Positions 24,369 through 35,100 of a stretch of DNA of 64,000 nucleotides are shown here, one piece after another (within the stretch, counting starts at the first letter, position 1; each line of letters opens with the position of its first letter). Source of the stretch: Quillaja saponaria. Taxonomy: Eukaryota; Streptophyta; Magnoliopsida; Fabales; Quillajaceae. The notes beneath the pieces are model-generated. The model had not been told where the DNA came from and ran no database searches. It saw nothing but the letters and a program-made list of their open reading frames with translations. The stretch spans positions 11,240,001 to 11,304,000 of the forward strand of contig CM055613.1 in NCBI GenBank assembly GCA_029379385.1. The letters run 5' to 3'. The translations under genes and the position numbers were made by a program.

Positions 24369-26374
24369 GTTGTGTCCTTGCCTTGCTGGCTTGCAGGCCA
24401 TTCTGTCTAGGGTCCCCCAACCCTTGTTTCTTATTGAGAAAAGAATTGCTTATCTTAATAATGCCTTCCTTTTGATTGGTTTGCGTAGATTTGATCCCTG
24501 GTCTCTGTTTCAGTTCAAAAAATGTTCTTGCTCGAATAAGCCAACACAAATTATTACTTTTAAATAATTGTGTTCAACTGTCACTAAAAATGGTGGTGTG
24601 TTTAATGTTATTAACGTATATTCATAGTGTAATTGGCTGTGGGTCGTAAAAGTTTTCTTTTATTTAAAAATGCAAAGTCTGTTATAGTTTTGCAGATACT
24701 GCAATTTCAATAGTTTGTTTACTAACACGGGTTCAATTAGAAAGTTTATGAGAAGTCTCGAGAGGGATCCATAATCCATTATTGCAATCTTGCAAGTGGT
24801 TGGGAACACCCTTTCTGCGAGGCCTCAGGCACCTAGTTGAGTTGTCTTGTCTAGGGACTTGTGTTGTTTTGGCCCAATATGTGTGGGGGGCAAGAGTAAA
24901 CAAATTTGAAGAACAAAGTTTGTGCCACAATTGCCCAATCGCTTCTCTTGGGCCGGAAAGTTTACATCTCATACTATCTGCTCATTTATTCTGAAAGCCA
25001 CAAACCTATGGTTAAACATTTACTGATAATTTTAGTGAAAATTAATGTTTCTGATAGTATTGTGAATTACATCGTGGAGGGCTGATTGGTTTGATCTGAA
25101 AACAAATTCATTGGTAGTTTCTGCTGGTTTGGTTGATCTGAAAATGGATTCTTTGGTAGTCATACTGCTTGAATCTCGATTCATTACCTGGAGTGTTGTG
25201 CTGACCTTGAGTGCTCTTATTCAGACTTGAAGGATAGGCACTTGAGCATTGAGGATAGGTCTATGTAATGTGTCTTCATAGTCGCAAAAAAAGATCGTGA
25301 TTTTGATTATGACAGATAAAAAATGAAAAATTGAAGGGGAAAAAGGAACTTTATTCCCAAGCTGTTAGCACTATTGTTTGGTGAGACAACGGCATGTAGG
25401 ACATGATACATGAGAAGGCAATAATGAAAAGGTCTTCTTAGACCTAAATCACTCAGTCAGTTAAGATGACTTAAAGTAGGGTGGGGTTGAATGAATTAGG
25501 CTTTGTTAATTGGTATTTTGGACCTTTTAGACTTGCCAACTGATACGAGTTGCTGGCTGAGCAAAGACTCAAGACACTCGGTCTTCGGTCTTCGGTCTTT
25601 CAGCTTAGGATCAAGTAAGTATAGCATGGTATTTGTAACTTCGATTCAAAATTGCCAACCTTGAACCTTCCAATAAGAAAGAATAAGTTACAAAATACAA
25701 AATGACAGATTTGATGTTTATGTCTTATGCATGTCGACTTTTGAACCTAGGGAAATCGATCTGAGTTCTGAAGTTACCAGTCCAAACCTCAATTTTAGCT
25801 TCTTTTTTATTTATTTATTTTTTATATGCTGTTTTCGCTGAAAATTACAAGCTAAAGGTGGCCGGCTAGACATGGAATTGTTTCTTTTTCATTTTTGTAT
25901 TTTATTCTCTCTGTTTCATTTTACTAGCACAAAAATTTGACCTCACAATTCTATTTCTTGTCATAAACTAATTTCATCACTACCCAAACCAAGTTTAGCC
26001 AAACCTACCCTGGCAACCACCAAATTGGTGTGTTTTTTAATGCAGGAGTCTATGGTTGAAGGGTTTTGTCAATGACTAAATTAATCATAAAAATTCTTTT
26101 AAATTGAAAATAATAAAATATTTATATTTAAAAAATAATAAATATAAAAAAAATGTAACAGTGCCGCGTAGAAAGGAAGGGACCATTCTAATCTTGTAGG
26201 CGCCAAGTCATCATCGATTTGTCACCCTCATCCTAAAACGGTCGACCGGGATAGAAGGTGAAAAAGCATTAAAAAAGGGTGAACGACCCCACCATGCCTT
26301 AGATATTATACAGTCACGTGTCCGTGCTTATCCGTTTCCTATTTTTTTTGTTCTCTATTTATTACAGTAAATGC
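24369..26374. other. QCR7 3' flank and spacer
   Basis: Probable 3' UTR of QCR7 followed by about 1.8 kb without a supported gene. A patch at about 24740-24970 is visibly more GC-rich than its surroundings and is open on both strands (24782-24994 plus, 24733-24972 minus). I cannot match either translation to a family. A trinucleotide-like run of CGGTCTT units sits at about 25580-25600. Confidence 0.45.
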
Positions 26375-26382
26375 TATAAAAT
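26375..26382 (+). promoter_or_regulatory. TATA box of the 119-aa single-exon gene
   Basis: TATAAAAT lies 66 bp upstream of the ATG at 26441 and is followed by a CT-rich leader at about 26391-26417. The open frame continues upstream through this box without any ATG, so the box also argues for the 26441 start. Confidence 0.6.
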
Positions 26383-26440
26383 AGTTACTCCATCATCTTC
26401 TCCTTCCTCTTCCTCCTCAAAATTCCTCAATCTCTCTAAA

Positions 26441-26800
26441 ATGGCTACCAATCTCTTATCGATACGGCCAGTCGGCTTCCGTGTTTGCGCCAGCACAGGT
26501 CAACGTCAACCGGATCCTAGTCGCGGGAGGAGTTCGTCCTCCCACTGGTGGATCCCTCTCTTCGGATTGTCCTCCGAGCCTGACTACATTGATTCCAATA
26601 ATAAATCGTCCGATAACGTAGCGGAGATAGTCAAAGAAAGGAAAGCGTCGAAACCTCAGTTCGCTGGTTGCTTCACGGAAGAGAAGGCGAGGCAGCTGCG
26701 GATGATGACTAAGGAATCGGAGTCATTTCACGACGCCATGTATCACTCGGCGATCGCTTCTCGCCTTGCCTTAGACTTCAAAAATCGCTCCGATCTGTAA
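26441..26800 (+). CDS. Small plant protein of unknown function, possibly plastid-targeted
   Basis: A single-exon frame of 119 codons starts MATNLLSIRPVGFRVCAS and ends at TAA 26798-26800. The start has a good context (AAAATGGCT). The N-terminus is rich in Ser and Arg, poor in acidic residues and carries a Cys at residue 16, resembling a chloroplast transit peptide. A middle block reads SSHWWIPLFGLSSEPDYI (about 34-51). The C-terminal block has FTEEKARQLRMM, then ESESFHDAMYHSAIASRLA. My impression is that the WWIPLFG...EPDY and FHDAMYHSAIASRLA blocks occur in small uncharacterised dicot proteins, but I cannot name one and assign no function. Base composition and codon use are clearly richer than the flanks, which supports a real gene. 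Confidence 0.8.
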   Translation: MATNLLSIRPVGFRVCASTGQRQPDPSRGRSSSSHWWIPLFGLSSEPDYIDSNNKSSDNVAEIVKERKASKPQFAGCFTEEKARQLRMMTKESESFHDAMYHSAIASRLALDFKNRSDL

Positions 26801-27261
26801 GATGTATAATTAGTTTGGAAAGTTAAGAAAAATAGATTTAAGAATGTAAATAGTGATGTATATGTATGTAAATAAGTGTTAGTTTGTCATAATCATCTTG
26901 GTGTTTATATTTTTTGATTGCCCTTTTTTTTTTCTTTTTGATGTGATACGACTGTAATTCTGTAATATACTTTTCCAGATTGTGGTGGTTTTAGTGTTAA
27001 TTAGGTGATAGCCCTTCCGACTCCGATTAAGGAGAACTTGTTATGGAGTATAATAAAGTCACTATCAGAACAGCCATGAGGCATGACTCATGAGGTATCC
27101 AACCAAAGAAGCAAGAATATGCTGTTTGACATAAAGATATGCATTTATCCCTCCCTCTATATGTGAAATACAATGCCACTTTGATATTTGAGTTGAACTT
27201 TAAGAAAGAAAAAAGAAAAAAACAACTGATCCTTGTAAAGCCGAAGAATGCAGAGAAGCGT
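26801..27261. other. 3' flank of the 119-aa gene
   Basis: This holds the probable 3' UTR (AT-rich, with runs of TGTAAATA) and a short spacer reaching the left arm of the inverted repeat. No gene is supported. Confidence 0.45.
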
Positions 27262-27854
27262 AAATAGGAGAGGACGCCGAAACTGATCATTGAACCAAAT
27301 CTAATTATAGCACATACATACAGCCACCATCACTCTCCACACACAGTCACACAATTCCTTCTTTCCACCAATACCCACAATGGGAATAAATGAAACATTT
27401 TCTTTCAGATTAGTATTCAACAAGAGATCTATGACGGTTTCATTCTCTTCCTCTATCCCGATTTACTTCTTCTTCTTCTTCTTCTTCACGTACGTAGGGA
27501 TGAGTTTGTTCTCGTTCCCTAGCTATTAACTACCCTGGCTTTTGGACTTTAAAATTGTTACTATCACGAGCAAATTTCATCTAACTTCCCCATGAATTCT
27601 CTAAGTTATGACCCATCTTGTGACCAAATGCTAGAGGGTTTGATTTGGAGAAGAGTATATACAATATTTAATTGTGTTATGGTCCCACACAGTCACAAGA
27701 TGTTCAGCATATACACAGTCACACAGAGTCACAAGATCTTAGAAAAACAATTTGTTTAAAGGCTGATGGTGGAAAGAAGGGTTTTTGTGACTATATGTGG
27801 GAGAGATGGTGGTTGTATGTTACAATGATCAGTTTCTTTGTCCTCTCCTATTTA
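27262..27854. repeat. Imperfect inverted repeat beside an LRR-gene fragment
   Basis: The left arm (27262-27370), reverse-complemented, aligns with the right arm (27767-27854). Both read TGGTGGAAAGAAGG, then a TGTGACT...TGTGGGAGAG-like stretch, then TGGTGG(C/T)TGTATGT, then CAATGATCAGTTTC and CCTCTCCTATTTAC. The left arm carries about 20 extra bases. About 396 bp separate the arms. The loop contains a (CTT)n tract at about 27467-27488 and two copies of a CACAG...TCACAAGAT segment at about 27688-27740. If transcribed, the arms could fold into a hairpin. Confidence 0.7.
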
Positions 27855-27899
27855 CCCTTCTTTGAGATTATAAGTGAGCGGTGTGACTTCTTGGACAAA

Positions 27900-28187
27900 T
27901 TGTTTTGAGACACATCCAAAGATTCAAGCTTGGATAAACTTCCCAGTGATGCTGGAATAGAACCAACAAACATGTTGTATGAAAGGTTAAGGTTCAACAA
28001 ATCGAGTCCCTTTAAATCCCCAATGTAATCAAGGATTATTACCCCTTTAAATTTGTTGCCTTGCTTGAGATATCAATAGCAGTGAAGTCATCTTGGACAT
28101 TCTCACATATTTTCTGCATGCCCCTGTTAGTCATTGTCATTGTGTAATTATATTCACAGTTCCTAGATAGAATTCTTTTTCATTATC
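27900..28187 (-). pseudogene. Fragment of an LRR receptor-like protein (RLP) gene
   Basis: On the minus strand, 28187 downward encodes CEYNYTMTMTNRGMQ, then DFTAIDISS, a hallmark of the segment before the last LRRs of Cf-type receptor-like proteins. A stop (TAA) follows at once. The reading then resumes in another frame with [17 protein letters not shown] and [20 protein letters not shown], ending DVSQNNLS. This is the characteristic final LRR block. After it the similarity ends within a few codons, next to the right arm of the inverted repeat. The N-terminal LRRs and the membrane anchor are missing. RLPs are plasma-membrane immune or developmental receptors; this copy is broken. Confidence 0.8.
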
Positions 28188-29021
28188 GTAAGGATTTGAA
28201 AGTTCTAGTCTTTCTCTATTTTCAAACAGATTTTAAAACTTTAAATTTATAAGAAGAAAATTGCAGAGGACATCTAAAAATCAATGCTTGATTGTTTTGA
28301 AGTTGATCCAAAATTGATTACTTGGTTTTGAACTTCTCCTATCAAATTTATAGCAAGAGCTACAATTTTAACCGTTCAGGTATAGAGACTAGACTTTTTC
28401 TCCTTTAGAGCCATATGAGGAAAGTTGGAACAGATAGCTGCTGTATTTTTTTTTTCTTCTGATTTTCAGTTGATTGTGACAGTTGACTGGCGTAAGGTAA
28501 AATGCTATAGTATTGATTTTAGTCCAATTTTGTTGATTGATCAATTGTAAATATAACTTTTCAAGTTAGTAAATTATAACAATTTAACTTTAATTATTTT
28601 GATAATCACCCAAATTAAAACAAAGGTTTCATTGAATTAATTTTGTAATTGATTCAAGAAAAACAAATTTAAACAATTAAATATTTTGTAAACATTCTCA
28701 AACAGATAACAATTTATTGTATGTATGTTAATTATATATTTTTATTGATTAAATGGTCAACTACCATACTAAAATGAATCAAATTGTATTTTAAAAGTCT
28801 AAAATACTTTAGCATTTAGCATGTACATTACTTTCGGGGACACATAAAAGAAAAAAAAGAGGCAGAGTCGATTTAAGGCTACGAGCCTACGTCCAAAACT
28901 TCGAAAGGTTCTCGTTCCCTCCCCTTTCCCTTCCATAAGCCCAATCGCCCTCTTTGTCAGTGTCACTCTGCTCAACTGCTAAGCCAGAACCTCTCACAGC
29001 TTCACTGAATTACTCAAATCA
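28188..29021. other. Upstream region of the Ran gene
   Basis: This is an AT-rich spacer followed by a richer promoter/leader segment from about 28860. An AGCCCA motif lies near 28938 and a pyrimidine-rich leader precedes the ATG at 29022. No other gene is seen. Confidence 0.45.
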
Positions 29022-32000
29022 ATGGCGAGTTCCTCTCTCTCTCTATATTTCGGAGCTGTTTTCCAGTTAATTGATCAGTTCATGCGCTTTTCTTTTTTCA
29101 GTTATGGTTCGGCTCTGGGGTTTTAGCTTATCGATGTTTATTTGCTAGTGGGGTCGTACTAATTGGCTATGGATGTTTTGTAGGCTCTTCCAAACCAACA
29201 GACTGTTGACTACCCCAGTTTCAAGCTTGTCATTGTCGGTGATGGAGGCACAGGTCTTTTTCAAATCTAGGTTCTTAGCAATATATGTTTTCTAATTTTT
29301 TTTTTTTTATTTATACTAATTTTTCATTCTTGGGTTAAATTATTTTCAGTAATAAAACATTTTAGGGGTTACCATAAGTATTTTGATCATGTATTATTTA
29401 TTTATTTGTAAACGCGTCCTTGCCAGGAGTGGTTTTTGAATATCAGATATTGTGCGCATGATAAAAGATTCAAAGAAAATAATTTTAATTGCAAAGGTTT
29501 TGAGGGGCATTCTATTCAAAGGAAAAAAACCCATTGTGTCGAGTTGATGATTTTCTTGTTATTGCTTTTCTTTTGGGAACTAATCATGGTTGTTATGGAG
29601 TTTTGATGTCAGACAAAATTTCAAGTGCAATGTTTTTTTTGGGAATTCTTTTTCATGGAAACTAAAAACAAACTTCTGTAGCCTTTTAGATTTTGCAGTT
29701 AAGGATTCCTTATTTTTGTTTTAAATCATGGTTGTTCTGGAATTAACATTGATTGTCTCAGGAAAAACTACTTTTGTGAAGAGACATCTTACTGGAGAGT
29801 TCGAGAAGAAATATGAACGTAAGATTCTTAACCACCGATTTTTAATTTGGGACTTATTAGCCTTTACTTTTTTTGTTCTCTTACTTATCATTTCTATTTA
29901 TGAACAGCAACCATTGGTGTGGAGGTTCATCCATTAGATTTTTTCACAAATTGTGGGAAAATCCGATTTTACTGCTGGGCAAGAGAAATTTGGTGGTCTT
30001 AGAGATGGTTACTAGTAAGGAATACATGTCTATCTTTTACTTATGTGTATGTTTATATGTTATTTAGTTTTGATCCTCTTACTAATTTATTTATTATGCA
30101 GCCTGGTATAGCTTAAGATATACTTCTAGATGAAAATTTTGACCTCAATGTTATGTCATAGTAATATATGTCACTATTATTAATATTATATCCTGGATGT
30201 CCTGACTATACGACTGAAACGTCTTTCTTTCATGTGACTACTCTTCACTGCATATGCAAATGTGGATTGTGTCTTGATTGCATGAAGTTCAAGATAGGCA
30301 GAATGAGGTTGATAAAAGGAAACACTATCTCTGTTTTCCATTGGAATTGTAGGGGTAATAACAAATATGCATGTGTCTACTCTTCACTGCATATGCAAAT
30401 GTGGATTTTGTCTTGATTGCATAAAGTTCAAGATAGGCAGAATGAGGTTGATAAAAGGAAAAACTATCTCTGTTTTCCATTGGAATTGTAGGGGTAATAA
30501 CAAATATGCATGTGTCTATTCTTCACTGCATATGCAAATGTGGATTGTGTCTTGATTGCATGAAGTTCAAGATAGACAGAATGAGGTTGATAAAATCTCT
30601 GTTTTCCGTTGGAATTGTAGGGGTAATAACAAATATGCATGTGTCTACTCTTCACTGCATATGCAAATGTGGATTGTGTCTTGATTGCATGAAGTTCAAG
30701 ATAGGCAGAATGAGGTTGATAAAAGGAATAACTATCTCTGTTTTCTGTTGGAATTGTAGGGGTAATAACAAATATGCAAAAGACTAAAAATGGCAGGAGT
30801 TATTTCAAATACAAAGTTTTCTGTTCCTAGTCTTTTGTGATGTTTTTTGCCTAATGATATATATAACTCAAGACTGAATTGAGCGGGAGAAAAAAGTAGT
30901 CTTTTTTTATGAAGTCATATTATAGCAACACAAGCTTGGCTTGTTAGTACCTTTATATAATTATTTATTCCTTTATAACCTCCATATGTGTTCCATTCAT
31001 CTTGTTTTGGGTGTTTGGTGTGCTGGACTATGTGACCTTCTGAATAACCTAGTCCTTTCTCCATGGTGAATTAGAATGGAAGTTTCTTTCTCATGTCCCC
31101 TTCATATTTTATTGTAATTGTAGACATCTCGCTTAATCCTTCTGCAAAATGTGCAGCATTCATGGGCAGTGTGCAATCATTATGTTTGATGTTACAGCTT
31201 GGTTGACTTACAAGAATGTCCCCACTTGGCATCGTGATCTCTGTCGGTGAGTTAAATTATTCTTTAAGACCTAATGTGCTTCTTCATAGCATTTTTTCAA
31301 CTGTATATTTCACTTCCTCTGTTTCAATCCTAGGGTGTGTGAGAATATACCCATTGTTCTCTGTGGAAACAAGGTCGATGTGAAGAATAGGCAGGTTAAA
31401 GCAAAGCAGGTTACATTCCACAGGAAGAAAAATCTACAATACTATGAGATATCTGCAAAGAGCAATTATAATTTTGAGAAACCTTTCTTGTATCTTGCCA
31501 GGAAAATTGCAGGGTAATGGAATGTTGTATTTATATCAATTAACTTACTGCTTGTATGGAATTGTCATGGATAGTATCTGATGCTGGTTATGGTTCCTTG
31601 ATTTTAGTGATCCTAGCCTTCACTTTGTGGAGTCTCCTGCCCTTGCTCCTCCAGAAGTACACATTGATTTGGCTGCGCAGCAACAGTAAGAACTCTCTTA
31701 TTTTTCTTTTATGTGAGGTGACTGGTTTTCTTTAATATTCTAGGTGGCATATGTCCTATTTATTCTAGCTTGCAATCTTCATTTGTTTGCATAAAATCTA
31801 AAATTATTATTGTTCAAAGTGCCTTGGCCCCAAAAAGTCAATCTGCCCTTTGGTGTATACCCACTAGGAGATTCTCATTTTGCATGTTCCATTTGGTTGG
31901 AGGGGAAGAAGAGTGAGTCAGCCAAGAGGATCTTTACGGTTACTTTATGTGACTTTCAGTGAAACCACACGCTTAAAGCATGAGTGCGTGACTGTGTGTG

Positions 32001-32170
32001 CATATCATTAATTTAATGATTTGACCATCCAGAATATATATGAGAAACAATTCTGTATTTGAGGTTCTGTTACCTCACTATTGTATTCCTTATTTCACAG
32101 GCATGAAGCAGAACTTGCTCAGGCAGCTAATCAGCCCCTTCCGGATGATGACGATGATGCATTTGAATAG
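29022..32170 (+). pseudogene. RAN: Ran small GTPase gene disabled by an 11-bp gap in the DTAGQ motif
   Basis: Eight exons: 29022-29024 (ATG only), 29184-29253, 29762-29818, 29908-30014, 31157-31246, 31334-31513, 31608-31685 and 32101-32170. They total 655 nt, 11 short of the 666 expected for 221-aa Ran. The P-loop GDGGTGKTT, NKVD and [13 protein letters not shown] motifs are intact, as is the acidic tail DDDDDAFE. In exon 4, codons for CYW are followed directly by bases that should encode the QEKFGG segment. The four preceding residues (DTAG of switch II) are missing and the frame shifts to a TAG within ten codons. A Trp replaces the Arg usual before LTYKNV. Ran drives nuclear transport and spindle assembly. 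Introns are kept, so this is a decayed gene, not a retrocopy. A polyadenylation signal AATAAA is at 32298. An assembly error is the main alternative. Confidence 0.9.
30231..30776. repeat. 139-bp tandem repeat, four copies, in Ran intron 4
   Basis: Units start at 30231, 30370, 30509 and 30638. Three are 139 bp. The third is 129 bp because it lacks a 10-base GGAAAAACTA-type segment. Each copy runs from CATGTG(A/T)CTA(C/T)TCTTCACTGC to GGTAATAACAAATATG. Copies differ at only a few positions, so the expansion is recent. Open frames on both strands here arise from the repeat and are not genes. Confidence 0.92.
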
Positions 32171-35100
32171 ATTGAGGCTTGAACTGCAAGAATGTCTTCA
32201 TCCTTGTCATCCTTTTTCTTTTCTCTTTTCTAGTGCATTCTCATCTTTCTCGGGGCAGGAGGGGGATTTCATTCCCAAGAGGTTTAGTATTTGAAACAAT
32301 AAATTAATTGTACAACTAATTAAGTTCAGTTGGTCTGTGTTGTTTGTGAGTGTTGGGTGAATGGCGACTTCATTTTTTTTTTTCAGCAGTTACATGTTCA
32401 AGCATACTATAGTAGTAATTTGAACGCCTCTGTAGTTAGGTAGCTGGGTATAACTTTTGGCTAGGACTCTTGTAAGGAACCGATGCCTCTATCATAATTG
32501 AAGTTGCTTCAAAGTACGAGTTTCTATTATGAATCCTATTTTTGTTTGTTACATCAGAAAGATTCTATTATGAATACTCTGCAACATACCATGTTAGTTT
32601 ACTTATGTTTCACCACAAATCAAGCTTTACAGATGTTTAACCGAGATTAAGATGGAGAAAAAGAAGCACTTCATTTCTGTGTTAACGAAAGGTCCAGAAA
32701 ACATAATGTGAAATTCAACTCTATGAAATTTATTCCCATAGCTTCATGTTAAAGTTGTTTTTTGAAGCAACAACAAGCCTGGGAGTTAGACAAAAAGGAA
32801 AATTGAATAGAGAAGATAAAATAAGATGAAAATTTAAATTCAGATCAGTAATAGTGTCTATCCAACTTCGTAATATAAAGAACTTGTTCACAGGGAAGAA
32901 ACTCTTTTGAACTTGGACTTCTCATTGAAGCTGCGCGAATTCCTGATGGGTCGCTCTGAGCTTGCTGGTCCATATGTAACGATTTCAATGAGGGAATGAT
33001 CTTTGATTCTGTTGAAAGGTACGATCTTTGATCCATTTACATACGTGATTTTCAATCAATTGTTATGTGGTTAAAAATAGTAAAAAAGGGAAAAACTGAA
33101 TGGCTTTGGAGTAAGCTGGGATATGTCATTCTACCTAATTTAAACACAAACACATTTTCTATGTTTAAATAAGCATTCTTATGATTTTTCATGTTTAAAC
33201 AATTACTGTTGTTCAAGTTATATTCCACCTTTTAAGAGTTGGAGTGGGGTGGCTATAGTTGATCACAAGTTTTTTGATAAAATATCCAAGTGAATTGCAT
33301 GCAGTTTGTAATTTGTTGTGCATGCTCCTGACCTTTTCAAAAGGGTCTAGAGTTGTGCAGTGGGCTGTGCTTCATTGTGTGTCTCTGTGTTGGGCCTATT
33401 GAATCAAATACTCCATGTACAATTGGGTCGATTTGTCCCTCTTGTAATGTTCATCCCCAGAGTGAGTGACCTGGGAATAAAAGGAAAATAAAACTTCAAT
33501 CTTGTTTTGATGCTTCATCAAATGAGCTTCATACAAGTTCCTTTTATCCTTTATGCTATGCTGGTCATTTTCACTTTCTCCCTTGCTTTGGCTCAATTTG
33601 AAATGAGGAAATTGCAGTACCAAAGTATCAACTGCATTTTTTTATTGTTTGGTTTTAGTTAAAGGTCTATAGAGAATTGGAATATACGATTAGGGTCTAT
33701 AGCTTAGAAACCCATAAATCCATGCCTTGTCATCACATGTGAATTCCACATGGCACCACCTTATACATGGTATATAGGCAAACATCACTTGCCGTGTCTT
33801 GACAACTTAGATAGGTGCTAAGTAAGTGGGCGTGTTCATAATGGACCAAAGACCGCTCCTCGGTCAGGCTGTCACCTTGCTCAGCCCCAATTGCCATTGC
33901 ACCTGTCCCTTTCGGTGTCGGTTTGAACCCACACCATAGACCCATTTGCCATCACTGTACATACTGTGCATACAGACCATGCCCACTAAGCGGTAGGAGT
34001 ATAGTAGGAACCCACATCATTCCAACCAAGAAGTGGGGCATGTGAAAGCTGGTCGATCTTAACCATTGCCAGCATGTTTAAAAAGTGTGGGGGACGGGTC
34101 ATAACTCATTAAGGACACTGTCCAGATATGCAGGAGCTTCAACATCTTACCCTCTAGCAACTTAATAAGGACGTCGAATAGGGAGAGCATAGGTAAATTT
34201 AAACTTTTAAGGCACCAGAAAGAATGGCTTTCCTTGTCAGCAAAATGGTTGGAGTTTTTGGCTTTGGGCTTGGCCCTACACCCAGTTATACCAATGGCCA
34301 AAACTCTTAATTCAGTTTTCATACCTTTTCCTTTCAAAAGTCATCTTCTATTGCTATTCCTGAATGGGACTCACTTTGCTGTGACCCCATGCTGCCTTGC
34401 CACATTTTTGTGAAATTTCAGTTCTTCCCTCTCCTTTCTTTTTCAGCTCATACGCTCCTCTTGTATATATCAATGATGTCCATATGCGCTTCTGTTTCGT
34501 GTCCATGGAGTAATTTTTGTTATATATCATGCATTTGTACAACATACAACAACTCTTTGGTATCTTTCGTCGGTGAAAGATGCTGTCACATAATTAACAG
34601 AGCTAGCTGTGAATGAGATTGAGAGTATTAGCTTTTATTTTCTTTCCTCTTCTTTCATTTTCCAGTTAGGTTTAAATCTAAAAAGAAAATACGTCAATGG
34701 GTTACATGACATGATATAGATTTTTATGAAGTTAATGATACTGATCATAATCTTGATTAACACATGGATTAATCTTCCAATAATAAATATCAAACAGAAA
34801 AAGGGGAAAGACAGATCAGTGGTGAAGAGTATGTGATACATATAGATTGAGACTTAAATGTCACATGGCCCATCGAGCATGTGTTGATACAAAATTTAAA
34901 ACATATACATTATGTATGTGTATGAGAGTCCTCATGGTAGGGTAAGGGTGATTATGATGGAAATAAAAACTCATTGCAGCTAGCTTGTGTAAGTATTTCA
35001 TGTAAACTTGAGTGCAAAAGGAGCATGTGCTTGCACATAAACGGGAGAGGCATAAATAGGAAGATAGGAAGCAACTGTCATTGTCTATGCCATATACATG

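Noticed and set aside
26318..26440. Upstream extension of the 119-aa protein
   Set aside because: The open frame has no ATG before 26441 (the codon at 26318 is GTG), and it runs through the probable TATA box at 26375.
27672..27908. Plus-strand frame ending in a hydrophobic stretch ([14 protein letters not shown]), considered as a receptor membrane anchor
   Set aside because: It lies across the right arm of the inverted repeat and the same words appear in the opposite arm; no receptor tail motif accompanies it.
30168..30787. Several overlapping frames with repeated Cys-rich peptides (CICKCGLCLDCMKFK), which look like a Cys-rich peptide family
   Set aside because: They are translations of the 139-bp tandem repeat inside a Ran intron. 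The unit length is not a multiple of three and no start, signal peptide or promoter supports a gene.
32845..33036. 63-codon minus-strand frame with coding-like composition
   Set aside because: No family recognised, no splice partner and no promoter seen; kept only as a richer patch.
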